Positions 44,310 through 58,394 of a DNA stretch of 64,000 bases are shown piece by piece. Position numbers and translations under genes: made by a program. This DNA comes from Thamnaconus septentrionalis (taxonomy: Eukaryota > Chordata > Actinopteri > Tetraodontiformes > Monacanthidae): NCBI GenBank assembly GCA_009823395.1, contig CM020513.1:14931001-14995000 (forward strand), in the 5' to 3' direction. Position 1 is the first letter of the stretch, and each line of letters starts with the position of its first letter. Below the pieces are notes generated by a model, which worked only from the letters and a program-made list of their open reading frames with translations, made no database searches and had not been told where the DNA came from.

Positions 44310-46841
44310 AATGACTCTATTGGCAAAGGAAGAGCATTGTTCTTGTACACAACATCCCACTTTATCTTTGCTGTGAAGCACAAAGGGAAAGCAGTAAAAG
44401 CTAAGCTCTGCAGTGAGGTTTTCATTGTCCCTGTGACACAAATGCGGCTCAAAGCAAATTATCTATGAACCACTGCATGAGCTCAAAAAGTGAAAAAAGC
44501 AATTAATTACGGCGCCAATTTCCCTCTTTATTTTTTTTGATTATCACTTTTTTTTGAAGTGTGAGACGCAGCAGGGAGGGTTCCTACAAGACGTGAGAAC
44601 ACGCTAACAACAGACAATGGTGGGGCTGGTCACACAGGAGAATGTTGGTGTGGATTCAACAAATATTTTTATAGAGAACAGAGCAGTAAGAAAAAAAAGT
44701 CAGCAGCAGAATCTAAAGCCTATTAAATGTAATTATTAAACAGAGCCATTCAAAACGTGGTCTAGGGTCTGTTTTTCTCTAGCCTGGCCTCTGTTAAACG
44801 TCTCCCTTCTAATTTGCATTTGCAATGGCAGAGGATAAATCCTCTAAACTTGTAAATGTGGCTTTGCGCAGGATCTGCAATTGGCGTCATCACACTCGGT
44901 GGGGGAACAGAAAAAGCAAAGCTGAGCGATTACAGCTTGGAGAGCGTCGGGACGCCGTCGGAGTGAGAATGGAAGCTGGAGCCAACGCAGGAGAGGCACC
45001 ATGAACACACAAAGGGGGCCGGACAACCCACACTCTCCGACGCACAAGTCCAGGTGGCCCAACACAAAGGATGGAAGTGTCCGGCAACGCGGCTCGGCAC
45101 GGCTCGGCACGGCTCGGCACGCCGCCCTCTCCAGCGCCCAAGGACTTACATTATTCCCGCGGCGACGCATTGTGTTGGCCTGATTTATGGCTTCTCTCAA
45201 GCTGCGGTGATAATATTCAGCAGAGGCCGGGATGCACCAGGGTCTGAAGCGCTCTAGACTCCCGGATGAAATGTAATCCGCCGAATGCTGGAGAACGGCG
45301 CGGCGAGGATCCGTGCGCCTATGGTGTGCAGAGCCTTTGTTTACCTGGACAGCAACGGCCCCTTTCCAGCACAAAGCCCATTTTGAATGGTATATCACAT
45401 CTATAATACGCTGGGCAGAGAAACAAGACATGGCTTTGAGCGGCGGGAAGGCATCAAAGAGAAGACAAAAAGAAAAAAAAAAAAAAAAAACAGGCATCAC
45501 GCCACCATGGGAGCTGATGAAACGTGCCTGACTCTAACAAGGGAAATATCATTCTTTATTCACGGCTTTCATTTATTTTACATGTCCAGGATTTTATTTC
45601 CGGATTTGTTTTTGTAGCCGTCTCTCTCAGGGAGGCTTCCATTATATCCTCTGATTCGGCTGAACAGGCGGGAAGGACTCGGTGGCTCCTCAGTCGACTC
45701 CCGCCTCACCTGAATCCTCTAACCCAGTGTTTATGTTCCAAATTAGATAAAAAGTCACACGAAGGGCAAACTCATAAAGGGACTGGTGGGCGGAGAGGCA
45801 GAGCGCTGGTTGGCTGGATCGAGCTAATGTGCTTATCTGCATTTTTGGGGGAATTTGCGCGGCCCTTTGCACCCAGAGCCGCTTTTCAGAGCGAGAAGAT
45901 GAAAAATTAATTACAAGGTAGCAAACCGAGGCTGAGAAAGTGGGTGAAAACACAAACAACTTCAGTTTTTTCTGATAACCCAGTGAAGTTTGGAAGATTT
46001 TTTCAATCCACTTTCCTCCTGTTAAAGTGCATTCAATCAGACTTTATCTCCACTGGTTTCACCCTGTTTCTACCTGGAAGTGCTTCAGATGCTGCATTTC
46101 CCCTCCATCTTTCTCGCTTCTTTTCATAAAGCAAGGCAGTGCAGCGCAAATGAAAACAAATGAGCTGAGCAGTCAAGCTGATCCGCCCTGGTAAGACTAT
46201 ACCCAGAGGGAACCACATGACTGATCCGCACAGCTGGAGGGGGCACAAAATGCCTAAAAAGCACACACATAAATAAGCACCACCCCCCAACCAGACTTTT
46301 GCGTTTTCAACTTCGTCCGTGCAAAGATCAAACGTCGGCTGTAGTTTAGTGGCATTTGTGCCAGACTGAATGCCAGAGGGCATGCGATGGGCTCGCACAA
46401 CTGACAGAGCAAACAGAAAACAAGGGGAAGATTAAAAAAGGACAAGGACGACTGGAGAAAAATGCTACAGGGCAGCAAAACCAGCAGGTAAAATGCTGTT
46501 TGCTGCTACAGTATATTTACATTTCCTGACAGTAATGAGAGTAATATTCCTTGATATTAGTTTTATTGGTCAAAGTGCACAACATCCAACTTGAGAACTA
46601 ATTTGTAGATTCGTTCTCAAGTTGATGTTCAAGTTGGATATTTCCTAGTTTTTTTTTCATTCTTTTGCTGGTGCAATAAAGTTGTAATTAACATTTTTCC
46701 GGGGTGTGTCATTTAAATGGCAACTGCAAAACAGAAAATCAGCAAGATATTTGCAGCTTGGGGTTGCATGAAAGTGTGAAGGTCGCGCCTCAACTTGTGC
46801 CCCATTGGCTGGCGTCAGGAGCTTGTGCCAGCAGTCTTCCA

Positions 46842-46872
46842 GTGCGTGTGTGTGTGTGTGTGTGTGCGTGTG
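46842..46872. repeat. (TG)n microsatellite
   Basis: About 30 bp of TG with one C interruption. Confidence 0.9.
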
Positions 46873-49800
46873 TCATCAATGATCCTGTCTGTGCACTTTA
46901 GCTAGAGGCTAAACGTGCGGTGGACTGACAGAGGAGTGCAAAAACGGTGACAGATGCACCACAATAAACAGCCACTGGCACCATGTTGGCGGCTGTATTA
47001 GGGATGGATCCTCTCACATGAAAGTGTTTTGCTGTTTCAATTATCTCTGTTGACTCTGTAAAACTGGAGTTCAACGCCACAGGTTACAGCTGAGTCCTGC
47101 TCCCAACTAGTCTGTGTGTCACGTCACTGTGGCTGGTTAGCAGCCAGTGCTTTGTGGAGACCTGGAGTCCATCTCTGTTTATTCCAGTGGCCAAAATTAG
47201 AAGTTGGACACAATGTTCGCCTGCCGCTGGGGATTTAGATTGAGTTTGTAATTTAGTTTGGCCATTTACTGCGGCCGCGTGACACAAAATGAGCAGTGCC
47301 CTTTCACAATTTATTTCCTATTTCTAAACCTCCGGTTCTTTCCTCTCTGTTTTCCAAAGAAATAAATGACTAGATTGCCGCTGCTTATGGATATGAATGT
47401 CTTCTAGCCTCACCTGATACACACTGGAATTGCACGTGTCTGAGAGAAGGCCAGTCGCCTTGTATTAACGTTCAGTTGGTTTTGATTGTTGACTGAAAAT
47501 GTGACCATAATTATTTTTTTGGACAATGCCAGTTAATCCATTAAATATTCATGCATTCAGTCTGAAAGCACAAAAAATAGATGATTAATTATGTGATAAA
47601 TGAATCAAATACATGTTTAACTGACTGAACTTATAAAACCTGGTAACTTAGATTCAGAGAGACACACTTAGACTGTGATTGAAAGTCTTTGTTCAGCATT
47701 TATTCAACTCATTCAGACTGAGAAACTGCAGGAGGTGTTTGTGGCATCTTTCCATGCTTCCCTGGCTTAGACTCTGACTATAAAATATGATGGAAAAGCT
47801 TGTAGCAAAACAAGACAAATGCATTGTGTATTTGCATTGTATATTTTGGAACCAGTGAGGAAATAAACAGGTCAGTGTATCAATCTTGCATACCAAGAAA
47901 AGGGCAGCAGTTGGAATGATTTTCCTCACCAACGTCTCGCTTCACGCTGCTGCAGCTGGTATTTCTATTTGGCCATCATTCATCTAAAGCCAAGCAATGG
48001 TAGAACAAAACAGCAAACCACCTGCAAAAGCAGGAGCACATTCACCTCAAAACAATTATGAAACTTGCTCAGCAAAAGTTCTCCAACCCTTGGTGAGTGT
48101 CCATGAAGCCTAAAGGAGCCAGACTCACTTCTGCTGGGGTTAAACACTTTAATCTGAGACAGCAGCTGTTCAGCCTTTATTTACAACAGTTTGGCCCAGT
48201 TCGCAAACACGTTCAATCAAAACGTGTTCCTGCAGCCTCATGTGTAATTACTTGGCTTTGGTCTCCTACCAAGGTGGCTATGAAAAAAAAGTTTCTGGCA
48301 CTTCCAGGTCAATTACCATTTGGCAAGACAACTTGATTTCCAGGACAACTTTTCAAATGTGGGGAATGTACTAGCATGTAGCAACAGGTTGGTGGAAGTT
48401 TCCCAGTTGGTGATGCTGCTGCTGCAATATTTATCACAGAGGTGTTGCTGATGTGGCCCTTCTTTAACCACAAGTTGCCAACATTGCGTGTGAAGTGACA
48501 GGACAGCAGTTCTCATTCCTTTGAAGACTCTGAAGCATCATTTTTTGTTCCTCTTTTTTTTTTTTTTTTTGCCTAATTTGCAACAAGCGGTCCGAAATGG
48601 GTAACGTTCCATCTTGAAGTTATAACAAGAAGAGAAAAGGCAGCTGTATGTAAGATCGCAATCAATATTTCATATCTGCTCCTTATTAATTGCGCTGGCT
48701 CATGGATCAGTCAGGCATAATGCATATGGAATGCACCGCCGTCGGTTCCACATTACCATCTGTGCTGCTGTCCTTCTCGCTGCTGTTCCACATTTTCATC
48801 ATTCTCTTTAAATTCCTCCCTTCTTTTTCTCCCCTCACAGGTTGTCTTAAAAATGTCAAAAAAACCCAAAAAAACCCAACGGCACATTTGCCATCCAACC
48901 GGAGGCACCATTCAAAACGGGAAATCCACATTTTCTCTTCATATGATCATATACGTGTATAATACATCTCTGTAACAGGTCCGCGCCAGGCGCAGACGCC
49001 CACACGTACTGAAGCAGAATGAGCAGAGCAGGTTCTGTCAGCGGCGCACGGCTCACGGCGTTCACATTCAGGGCATCGGTCATTGTTCGTATCACATGAA
49101 CACACGCTCTAATCTTAGCAGCGGCCCCTGTGGTGGGCTTTCATTTGGAACTGGCAAGCGTGGGAAGCCTGGATATCTAAATCATAACTGATCCGTCTCA
49201 TGAGTCTTTTTAGCTGTTTTCCGGAGCTGCCGTCAAGGAGAACCTTGTTGTTGATAAGCGCCAGACGGCTCCTTTGAACCGAATATATCCGGGGCAATTT
49301 TCTAGAGGTCAGCGAGTAATAAAGTAAAAAAACAAAACAAAACAAAGAGCAGCACCGGCATTCCTTCAGGCTCCCGCCTTGTTTAAAAGCTCACACGGGC
49401 GATGACAAAATATTCAAGGGATCTAAATGGCTGTTCTGTTTATGTTTGAGAGGCTCACACGATCGATAAAATGTGAACTGGGTAACAACAGCTCCAGCTT
49501 TGGAGGCGTAATTGGTTCAGATTTCTCAACCTGAGCTATCAGCTGATAGCACGTCAACCCTGAAGTCGTTCTCCAATTATATTTCTGTCAGAGTTTTCAA
49601 ATAAAGCGCCCCAGGCCCCACTGGAATTCAGATTCTGCGTTTATTTCACATGATGTTCGGTAGAACACAAAGGATCCATGAAAATACAGTAGCGCAATAA
49701 AGTTTTCAGACACCATTAAAGTTTTATTCAATCTGAATTATTGTCAGTAAATATTTTCCAGAGAATATTTTTCCAGCATCAGAGGCACACAAAGAAACAC

Positions 49801-52800
49801 AAATGATTTAGTTGTCTATTAGTAATAAGACAAAATAAGAAAAACTCTCTTCTACTCTGGATGTGTTGGGATGTCATCATGCTGAGATTCTGTTCTCAAA
49901 TTTCAGTTCTGACTGGTTCTGGTGGCTGCACTAAAATAAACTACACTTGGAGATTTGAGACTGATTCTCAGCACAATGCAGTGCGTCACAAATGCATCAG
50001 GTGTCCAATAACTTTTTGTCCACCAAAGCAAAGGGTTCATAATTTGCCCATTTTAAGATTTTCCACCTCAGACTTTTGAGCCTCACTCAGTTAATTTTCC
50101 AAAAACAAAACAGTCTTCCAGACTTAAATTCAAATAACTGTGTTTTAGCCTTCTGCAAACACTGAAGTGTTGTTGGACCTTCCACTAACCTGACAGAGGT
50201 ATCTGTGCCCTTTGTGACATCACAGAGGGCTGATTTCCAGCACTGTCTGTTTGTGGGCCAAAGAAAAGAAGTAAGGGATTGACTTCCCTCCTTTCCTCTG
50301 GAGTTCACAGAGTTCCCCATTGTGAGGAAACAATTTCATGATATGAATTTTTTTGTTAAATGGGAACTTTATAAATTGCTTCATTTCGAAACCAATTTGT
50401 GTGGGTGGTCTGGGTGAAAACCTCACGTAAAGTGGGTGTTGAGATATTAATCAAGGGCACGTCCTGCCTAAATATCGGGCTTGGTGACATACGAGGTGAT
50501 GAATGTCACGGCCCAGGGTTCCGCTGGTGGCTGCTCCACTCTGAGGGAAAGTAAAGCTGGACTTCCCCAGAAGTTTCTGGCTGCAGTGCCGCCTCAGCAC
50601 CGCAGCCTGCAGGACTCGCAGCAGTCACCCTGTTCAGATCGACTGTAGCCTCTCGCTCCCTCTGCGCCGTGTCGCTCCTCCTCTGTCTTTGATTCCCGAC
50701 CTCTCGCCTGCTACGTGTCCGCTCACCCTTCCAGCGCCCCATGTATCTTTTTCTGCTCTTCCTTGCTTTTGCTCCGACCAGACAAGGTCAAAGAGGCTAA
50801 TCCCGGCTCCGAGGCCCAGCGAGCTCACTCAGCCTCGCCTCTTCCCTCCTCTGTCAGTATCCATTTGGTAAAACACGCTCCCAGGCTGTCGTTATATGGA
50901 CGGCAGAGAGGATTCTGGTACTGTTGACCTCTCTGGGTGTGGAATCGGTCAGCAGTCTGTCACTGAAGAGCCTTCACGCGCCGACTAACAAACATGTGCT
51001 CACATTGCATTTCTGGAGGTGCTACAAGAGGCATTTTTATCTGACAATAAGTTTTATTTATCATCTAAAGCAAAGCTGAGGCTACGCTCCATCAAGAAAA
51101 CGGGACTTGATAAAAGAATATCTGTATGGAGGTCCTGGTCCATGTACAGCAATACAGTAATATAATAAGCTGCATCTTTAATCCAGTTAGACCTGGGCTG
51201 GAGGTATTGCCTGTCCTCTCCCAGCTAAGTCTCTTCATTTAAGAGGCAGCAAAAAACCATTTACATGACTGCAGCTGACCCTGGAGCTGGGGGTGACCGG
51301 AAGAGCAAACAAACAAGATGTAGTCTTACTGGAAGAGGGAGAGGTCTGTCATTTCCAGTTAGACACATATCTCTGCACCACACCAGAAGCCTTTTTCTCT
51401 TCCAGCTTTTATAAATTGCAGCCAGAACTGTGTCAGCTGGGATCATTTGTTAGCCAAAACAGCAGCTTTTAGAAGAATGAAAAATCTCTTAGTTTTCCAA
51501 AGTTAATCTGCTACTCTTGCCTCATTAAAATATAATAAAAACAAATACAGCACACACGCATGCACACACACACACACACAAATAAAAAATACCCAAGCCA
51601 GATATGCTCTGTGCACCATAAATAGTCAATAGTTATAGAATATAATAGTTAAATTCAGTTTAAGCACCCAGCCCCACATTGCATCCTCCCCGTCTGTCAT
51701 TCTGTGCCTCCAAAGCTCGTCATGCAGCCTGAAGTGTGTCTGTGGATTTTTGTCAAGCAGTCACAACAGATATCAGGAGACAACTGCTCGTCTATTTTGG
51801 GGGATAATAAGATCCACTTATGCCAGTGCAGATAATGTAAATGTCGACAAGCAAAATAGCAGCCTCTGACAACAGGAGTGGCAAGCTGAGCGTCGCGCCT
51901 GATGATAGCTCAGCTCTCTTTTATCCCTCCTGCCGTAGCACGTAGCAGCGGCAGCGGGCCAGTAAAGTCTTGCTTTATTTCAGCTTTAAAGTGAGAACAC
52001 TTACGGTGACTTTGATACTGACACTGATTGGTGCAATTAGATTTACACCTCTTTCTAATGCAATTATGCAATTTTAAAAATAATACAGGGATGATTTCTG
52101 ACAGTTGGTGACAGTTTAACTTAATTGCTTGTTTAGAATGATTGGCGGATAGAATATATATATTTTTTTAAATCAGAAATATGTCTATCAAGTTTATCTT
52201 GACAGCAGAACTGCAAAACAAGTAGGCCACCAGCTGCTAAGTTTGCAGGCTGTGCACGGCATTAGGCCACGGGACTGAACTTTGTCAAAAGAAGTTTGTT
52301 CCCTGAGCTGCCACCAAGAAGGTGCAGCTAGAAGGGAAGGAGTTGGGGGGGATAAAAAGAGCAGGCAGAAGGGAGGACGAAACACATGTGGTATATTTCT
52401 TTTTTTTTTGTCAGGCAATTATCTGGGAAAAGTGCAGAAAGACGGATAAACTTTCTCCAAGTGAAAAGACGCCCCGGTGAGGCAAATTAGAAGAAGCCCA
52501 AAATAATCAGATAAGCTAGAGGGGGGAAGCACTGAGGGAAGTGAAAATGGGCATGTGAGACAGCAAGGAGATAATAAATATATCTGTGGATGGAAGTTTC
52601 CATTTGGTGTGACAAGGCCTCCGAGTTCATTTTCATCAGCAATCCCCATCTTTGCACGGGGCTCCGGCGGAGGCACAGGGCTGAAGAGGAAGAGCGCAGC
52701 CCCAGAAAGATCAAAGCCGGCTAAAACTGAGGATCAGAACTATTACTGCAGACTTACAGTAGAATTATGCATGCACTGCTATGCTTGCAAAAGACTAATC

Positions 52801-53148
52801 GGCATTTGCCCTAATAGAATTAAGTTGTGCCCCAGTGTAGCACAGACAGGGGTGGCAGAGGAGGAGCAGGAAGAGGGCATGCAAACCTGCGGATGGAAAC
52901 GGAAGTGAAGACAGAGCGGAGGAGAAAACGTAAAGCACCAAATCAAAACCAAGATGCACAGGTTGAATCCAGTCTGACTGGGCAGCCATGAGAGCGTAAA
53001 ATGTGTGTGACTGTTTCAATTTAAAGTCTATGTTGACTTAGAGGTGCATTGATTTTGAGACCTTTATCCATATCAACATTATTGGTTGGTTTTACAGGAG
53101 TTCAGGAGTGATGAAGGACTAGAAAAGTGGGCGGGGTCAGATACTTAC

Positions 53149-53295
53149 GACAGTTTTTTTCATCGCTCCTGTCGAAGCAGTCGGGCAGTCCGTCACACTG
53201 CCAGCCACCCGGCACACACTTCCCATCTCCACACATGAAATTCCCCGGAATGTTGCACTCTGTGGTGAAGTTGTTGCCTGGCAGCAGTTGGCTCT
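53149..53295 (-). CDS. ldlrad3: ldlrad3 exon: mature N-terminus and first LDL-A module
   Basis: The acceptor is AATGATCAG|AGAGCC at 53,295 and the donor is TGTC|GTAAGTA at 53,149. The exon is 147 nt, phase 1-1. It reads [40 protein letters not shown] and FDRSDEKNC. The first residues follow the signal peptide in family members. NFT is a potential N-glycosylation site. Six cysteines and the D-x-SDE calcium motif are intact, and the Trp between cysteines 3 and 4 (GGWQC) is kept. In mammals this domain is the one reported to be bound by an encephalitic alphavirus. The longer 74-codon frame over this DNA is out of register and not coding. Confidence 0.95.
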
Positions 53296-56200
53296 CTGAT
53301 CATTGACCGGGCCGGAGGACGTCAGGAGGAGGGGAGAGAAAAAGCAAGAACAACTATTCATGAAATCTCATAGTTAAAAGATGAAATCAGGTAAAAAGAA
53401 GAAGCATTGCATTAGATATTTAGTATCTCCTCAAGGCAGTTTTGCCATGAGGTAAATTAGGACAGAAACACCAAAAGAACATTCTTACATCTTAAATGCA
53501 CAAAGGAAGCCCAGAAATAAACAGAAAGTTCTGAGCAAGTTTGTGGCTTTTTAATCTGGTGCTGCAAAGATGGAGAGGAATGTGAACGGTGGCCACCTGC
53601 CTGAGGTATCGCACCATGCAGCCAGCAGCTCGGCTCATCAAAACAACCATCAGGCAGCAGCCAGCACTTACTAACTGACCAGACACTCTTCCACACATCA
53701 GCTCTGGACAACTCAGAGAAAATGACGGCAATGTCATGAGTTCACCCCCCCAACCACCTGCTCCATCTGTGGCTGTGCTTTGGAACAGCTCGCTCCTTGT
53801 GATTGGCCACCAGGCTGCTGGCTCTGGTGGCCCCATACTGCTCTTTACGGAAACGTACATGAAATGCTTATAATTAACATGACAATGACGTGGTTTTACT
53901 GGCTTTATCCAACTTAAACGTACCCGTGTGTATGTGTCTTTATTCTGATTCATTTCAATAGACCTCCTTAAATGTTGCACACTGCACCTCTAACATTCAA
54001 ACTGCAGGGACAGCAAGAAAAAGATGTTTCTGGCTGAGACTCAAAGACTGGGGTTGGCCCATTCTCCTGTCCAACAATAGTCTTTTAATCATTGCGTGTC
54101 AGTGTTTTTGTTTTCTTGGCCTCTACAATGGACCAAAAGTGCCAAAGGGTCCTTGGGTAAAAACCTAAATCCTCAAATTCCTTTAGAGTCTGAGCCAACG
54201 TTGTGCAAGAATGTCGCTGCTGCTGCAGAGCAGGTGCCCCTTTGCAGAGCAGCTTCTCCAAACAGAGCAGCAGCGTGCACACAAAATGCTGACTTGTGGT
54301 ATAATTAGATGACCAATTAATCGGTCGAACCAATTAACTGGGCCAATTTATGGCCTTGTGACAAAGCTGGCGTGAGCTAATGTCTGCAAACACAGGGCCA
54401 ATTAAAGGAATAAATGAGCAGACCTAATGTTTGCACGAGTTTATAGACTTACAGGCCGAGGACGCTAAATCCAGCTAAAGTTTAAATGACTTTGAGATAC
54501 TTATATTTAAATCAAAGTAGAGTGCAGGGTGCACTATCTGAAGGTAGTTTTCATTTTGAAATATTATCCAAATTTTATTTCCTTTTTATTTGCTAAACTA
54601 AAAGATATAATTCTTTATTTGTGTTAAATTGATATTTGTTTTGCCAAATGCCCCCACTGAAAAACAGCAACATATTTTCATTACGCATGAACGATGTATC
54701 AGCTATGCTGTCTGCTGTTTAAACACATTAGCCAGAGAAAATCCCACTGGTAGCCCATGTGCTGTAGCCCATGCACTCTTTACATCTATTCAAATAACTG
54801 GCTTATTTGAATTCCTTTTTCTCAATCTAATGCATAAACAGATCTGTTTGGAGGAATGATATTTCACGTCCATGCAAAGCTACACATCCCTGGACACAGA
54901 ATTTAATTTGGAGATGTTTCTGTTGTCCAGTAGATTGACTCTGACCATAAACAGGGAGGTTGGTTTTCTCCCAGTCCTAATTACAGGAGTGCAACCTTGC
55001 CGAGGCAGTACATCTAATGCACTCCGACGCACAGAGGAAGTGTTGACCTTAGCCGGGTGAGAAATTCATGCCGGCTTGCCGCTGGTTTTAAATCCATTTA
55101 GTTGGTATTCACACAGTGCGTGTAGCCAGGGAAGAGCCGGGTAACTGACACGGAGAGATCATCGGTTTTACATCATCCTTTCCGCTGAGGCAGGTTGAGG
55201 AAACACTGCGTGGATCCACTTTCAAATGAGAGACGGTGCGACCCCGAGAACCACTGCGGGTGACGCAAGGCCCCCTTTTGTCTTTTGCAATACGGGCAAA
55301 AGGGAGGTGATGTTCAAAGAAACAGGCGCTCGTGCTTTATGAGGGCTAAACGGGGCGCCAATTATCCTATTATATTTCCTTTTGACACTGGAAATCGTTG
55401 CAGCAATTAGCTACCTTCACAAAACAAATAGATGACTTTATGAGCCTGCCCTTGAGCTCCATTTCGCCAGTGGAGTGAATTTTTCTCAAACATAGAGGCA
55501 GCAATTTAAACAGTGACGCTGAGGCCAACTTCTTCTTGCTCTGTAAGTCTTCTGATATTAACAGCTGTCTGAAACTGTTTGGACAAAGCCAGATTCGGTG
55601 TTATCTGTCTCAGACAGCAGCACTATCTTTGGACTGCATCTCTTCAGGCCAATTAGCTTGTGTCATTTTATGCTTGGCCTTTTGTAACACACTCACATTG
55701 AGGAGATAAAGACACAGATATGATAAAAGGTGTAAATAAAGGCGCAGGGTCTTTATACGGCATCACACTTCAGATCAGATGTCCGATTTGGTGTTCTTAG
55801 GTACACCTTGCTAGTACTGGATACCTACTAAAGTAGCCAGTGAGTGAATACTGCACATGATTCTGCAGACCCTGGTGGTGACCGGTGGTAATTTGAGCAT
55901 TTATCCTGACACCAGTCTGACCTTTGACCTGGACAACTCTTTACAAACCCTCAAGATGGTTGTGCCTGAAAATTCCAGCAGATCTGCAGTTTGTGAACTA
56001 GTCAGACCGTCTGACGCCAACAACCATGTTCACCGCATTCAAAGACATCACGTTCAATCTCAATTTTTTTAAATCCCCAATCCCAACCCTGTTTGAACTT
56101 CAGCAATTTGTCTTCACGCTGCCACGTGATTGGCTGATAAGCTACTTGTGTTAACAAGCTACTGAACATTCTTCCAGATAAAGTTAATCTTCATATGTGG

Positions 56201-56525
56201 CAGGCAAACAAATCCAAAGGCGTCTCAGGAGGTCGCCATGATGTGTCAACATCTTAAAATGCCACTAATGGTCTTTTACCGCCAGAGACCTTTAAGAGGG
56301 ATTAAAGTCGTGTAAACTCGCACACAAACAAGCCTGATTAGGGTCAGTTTGTGTGTCGACAACGCCGCTGCGCAAAATACCACAAACGTGTCCATTCAGA
56401 CCCACACGGAACAAGTGTGGGAGGGAGAAGCAGAATGACTTCAAAGACTTGGCAGTTCGGGAGGCATCCAGTTAATTGGAGAGTTGCACTGAGAGCGTGA
56501 GGAGAGGAAGAAGGCAGAAAATGTG

Positions 56526-56527
<2 letters not shown>

Positions 56528-56566
<39 letters not shown>

Positions 56567-56578
56567 TGTGTGTGTGTG
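56528..56578. repeat. (TG)n microsatellite
   Basis: About 50 bp of TG with one GAG interruption. Confidence 0.95.
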
Positions 56579-58030
56579 GGAGTTTTAGCCAAAAACTGGA
56601 AGGGAGGCTGTGAGAAATCGGACCCTCCTCCTGTATCTCTGTCGCGCCACCACCAACCCTTGGCGTAGTTATAATGCTGTGTTCCTGTCTTGGCAGGTTT
56701 GACATGCAAAATAATTGGAGCCACGTCGTACAATCAGCACAATAATAATTACCTACCACTGTTATGGGGAGAGATCTTGGCTCAGACTACCACACAGCAG
56801 TGGCTGGTGTTTGAACTCTGTGATGTGCTCCTGCAATGGGCTGTGTGAGTCTTCAAAAGTTCCTACTGAGCGGAGGGCTAATAAACCAAAAATGCTATAT
56901 ACATATATATATATTTTAGTTTGAAACAAGCTGGAAGTTGTTATAATTCAAATGAAAAAAATGCTCATTCCAAAAAGAAACCCTGAACAAAAGAATGCTT
57001 GGGACACAACAGGAAATAGCAATGACACCAAAATAAAACAACCAAAGCAACAAACATCAAATATCCATTAGCTTTTTTTTTTTTTTTTGTACTTTTTGTT
57101 GTTTTAATTTTCTCCAATTAGGTGAAAGTGGTGCAAGCTGTCAGACCAGTGTTAAAAAAAAAAAAAAAATAATAAACAAGTAAAATAACTAAAGTATATA
57201 TTTATACATAAAACTAGTGCTTTCTGCCAAAATTGTGATCACCCCAAAAGCCAAAAACACCAGGAGAGGCGACCACGTGTGGTGTGTTTGTCACCAGACT
57301 ATGAATGATTATAAAAGAGACGGAGCCGATGAACAGTCCAAAACTCCAGCAAGGCTCCGGCTTGTGCTGGCAGGTGGAGAGAAATCACAAGTGTGCAATG
57401 AACAACTATCTTTTAGTCTCACACGGCAGGTGTGTCTCACACTTGTATTTTGTACGTGAGAGGTTAAGAAAAAAAAAAACACTAAAGGACAGTCACACAA
57501 TGTCTTTTTGACTTAAATCTGACGGCCATAATGGACATTATCGCTGATATTCCCCTCACAAGATTTAAATATTCCGTCTTGCAGATCCCAGGGGTGTTTT
57601 GCGTGCAGCTGCTCGACACCGCGGAGTGTCACTGTGGTCACACCGGGCGTGTTGGAGGCACAACTGGACGTGATAAGACCTGGCTGGCGCTCGCCACTGT
57701 GTGTCTTCCAGGGGAAGCGTAGACCAATTACGCTGGGCAAATATTGACTGGAGCTTCCTGAACAGCCAACCTCGCTTCCACCGTTCACATTTCCTGTGTC
57801 ACCTCAGGGCCTCAAATTGGACTCTTACTTTTGTGATGAGGCATTTGTTTTATACTTTATGTTTTGTTTTGGTTTTTTTGCTGTTCATCCACTTACCCAG
57901 CAGTTTGACAGGTTCACCGTGGCTAATGTCAACGGCTCAACTATAGAATCCTCTCAATTAAACTTTCAGGGAAAACAAACATCAAAACCAAGCATTATCA
58001 CAGGCCTATTTTACCATCATATCCTAACTT

Positions 58031-58140
58031 AAACTGGCGACTTGTCCAGGATGTAGCCTGCTTTCGCCTGAAGACAGCTGGGATCAACTCCAGCGACTCC
58101 GTCCTGCAGAACAAGGCGTGGTAGAAAATGGATGGATAAA
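58031..58140 (+). mobile_element. LINE (L2/CR1-type) 3' end remnant
   Basis: GGCGACTTGTCCAGGATGTA, then CAGCTGGGATCAACTCCAGC, a passage with GTGGTAGAAAATGG and a final ATGGATAAA follow the very common fish LINE 3' end 'GGCGACCTGTCCAGGGTG...CAGCTGGGATAGGCTCCAGC...GAAAATGGATGGATGG'. It is diverged by many substitutions, so it is an old insertion. Confidence 0.75.
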
Positions 58141-58373
58141 CAAGCTTATTTTCCCACTTCATTCAAACCGAAATCATCCTGAATCTCTTCTCTCGTTTCA
58201 TCAAGCACACCCTCCTACTTCTGCACAGCTGCTGCCCAATGTAATCCTGCCATAGTAAGGAACGAAAGAAATGATCTGGTTTTAATCATCGGTTGCTTGA
58301 TGAATGTCTTTCCACGTCAAGGTTTTCTGTGTTTTTCCTAAAATATGAATAATACATAATATATGATTAATAA

Positions 58374-58394
58374 CCATAACCCTAACCCTAACCC
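58374..58394. repeat. Short interstitial telomeric repeat (CCCTAA)3
   Basis: Three CCCTAA units on the plus strand (ATAACCCTAACCCTAACCC). This is a small isolated site, unlike the satellite at 8,344-12,667. Confidence 0.8.

Larger units (their letters stand above)
44242..53148 (-). other. ldlrad3: ldlrad3 intron 2 (8.9 kb)
   Basis: This intron separates LDL-A modules 1 and 2, with donor GTAAGTAT and acceptor GTTCTCAG. It contains a (GGAGA)n tract close to the acceptor, a 3x10-bp repeat at 45,091, a small inverted repeat at 46,583, a TG microsatellite at 46,842 and a TAATTA site at 45,908. No other gene-like sequence was found. Confidence 0.88.
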
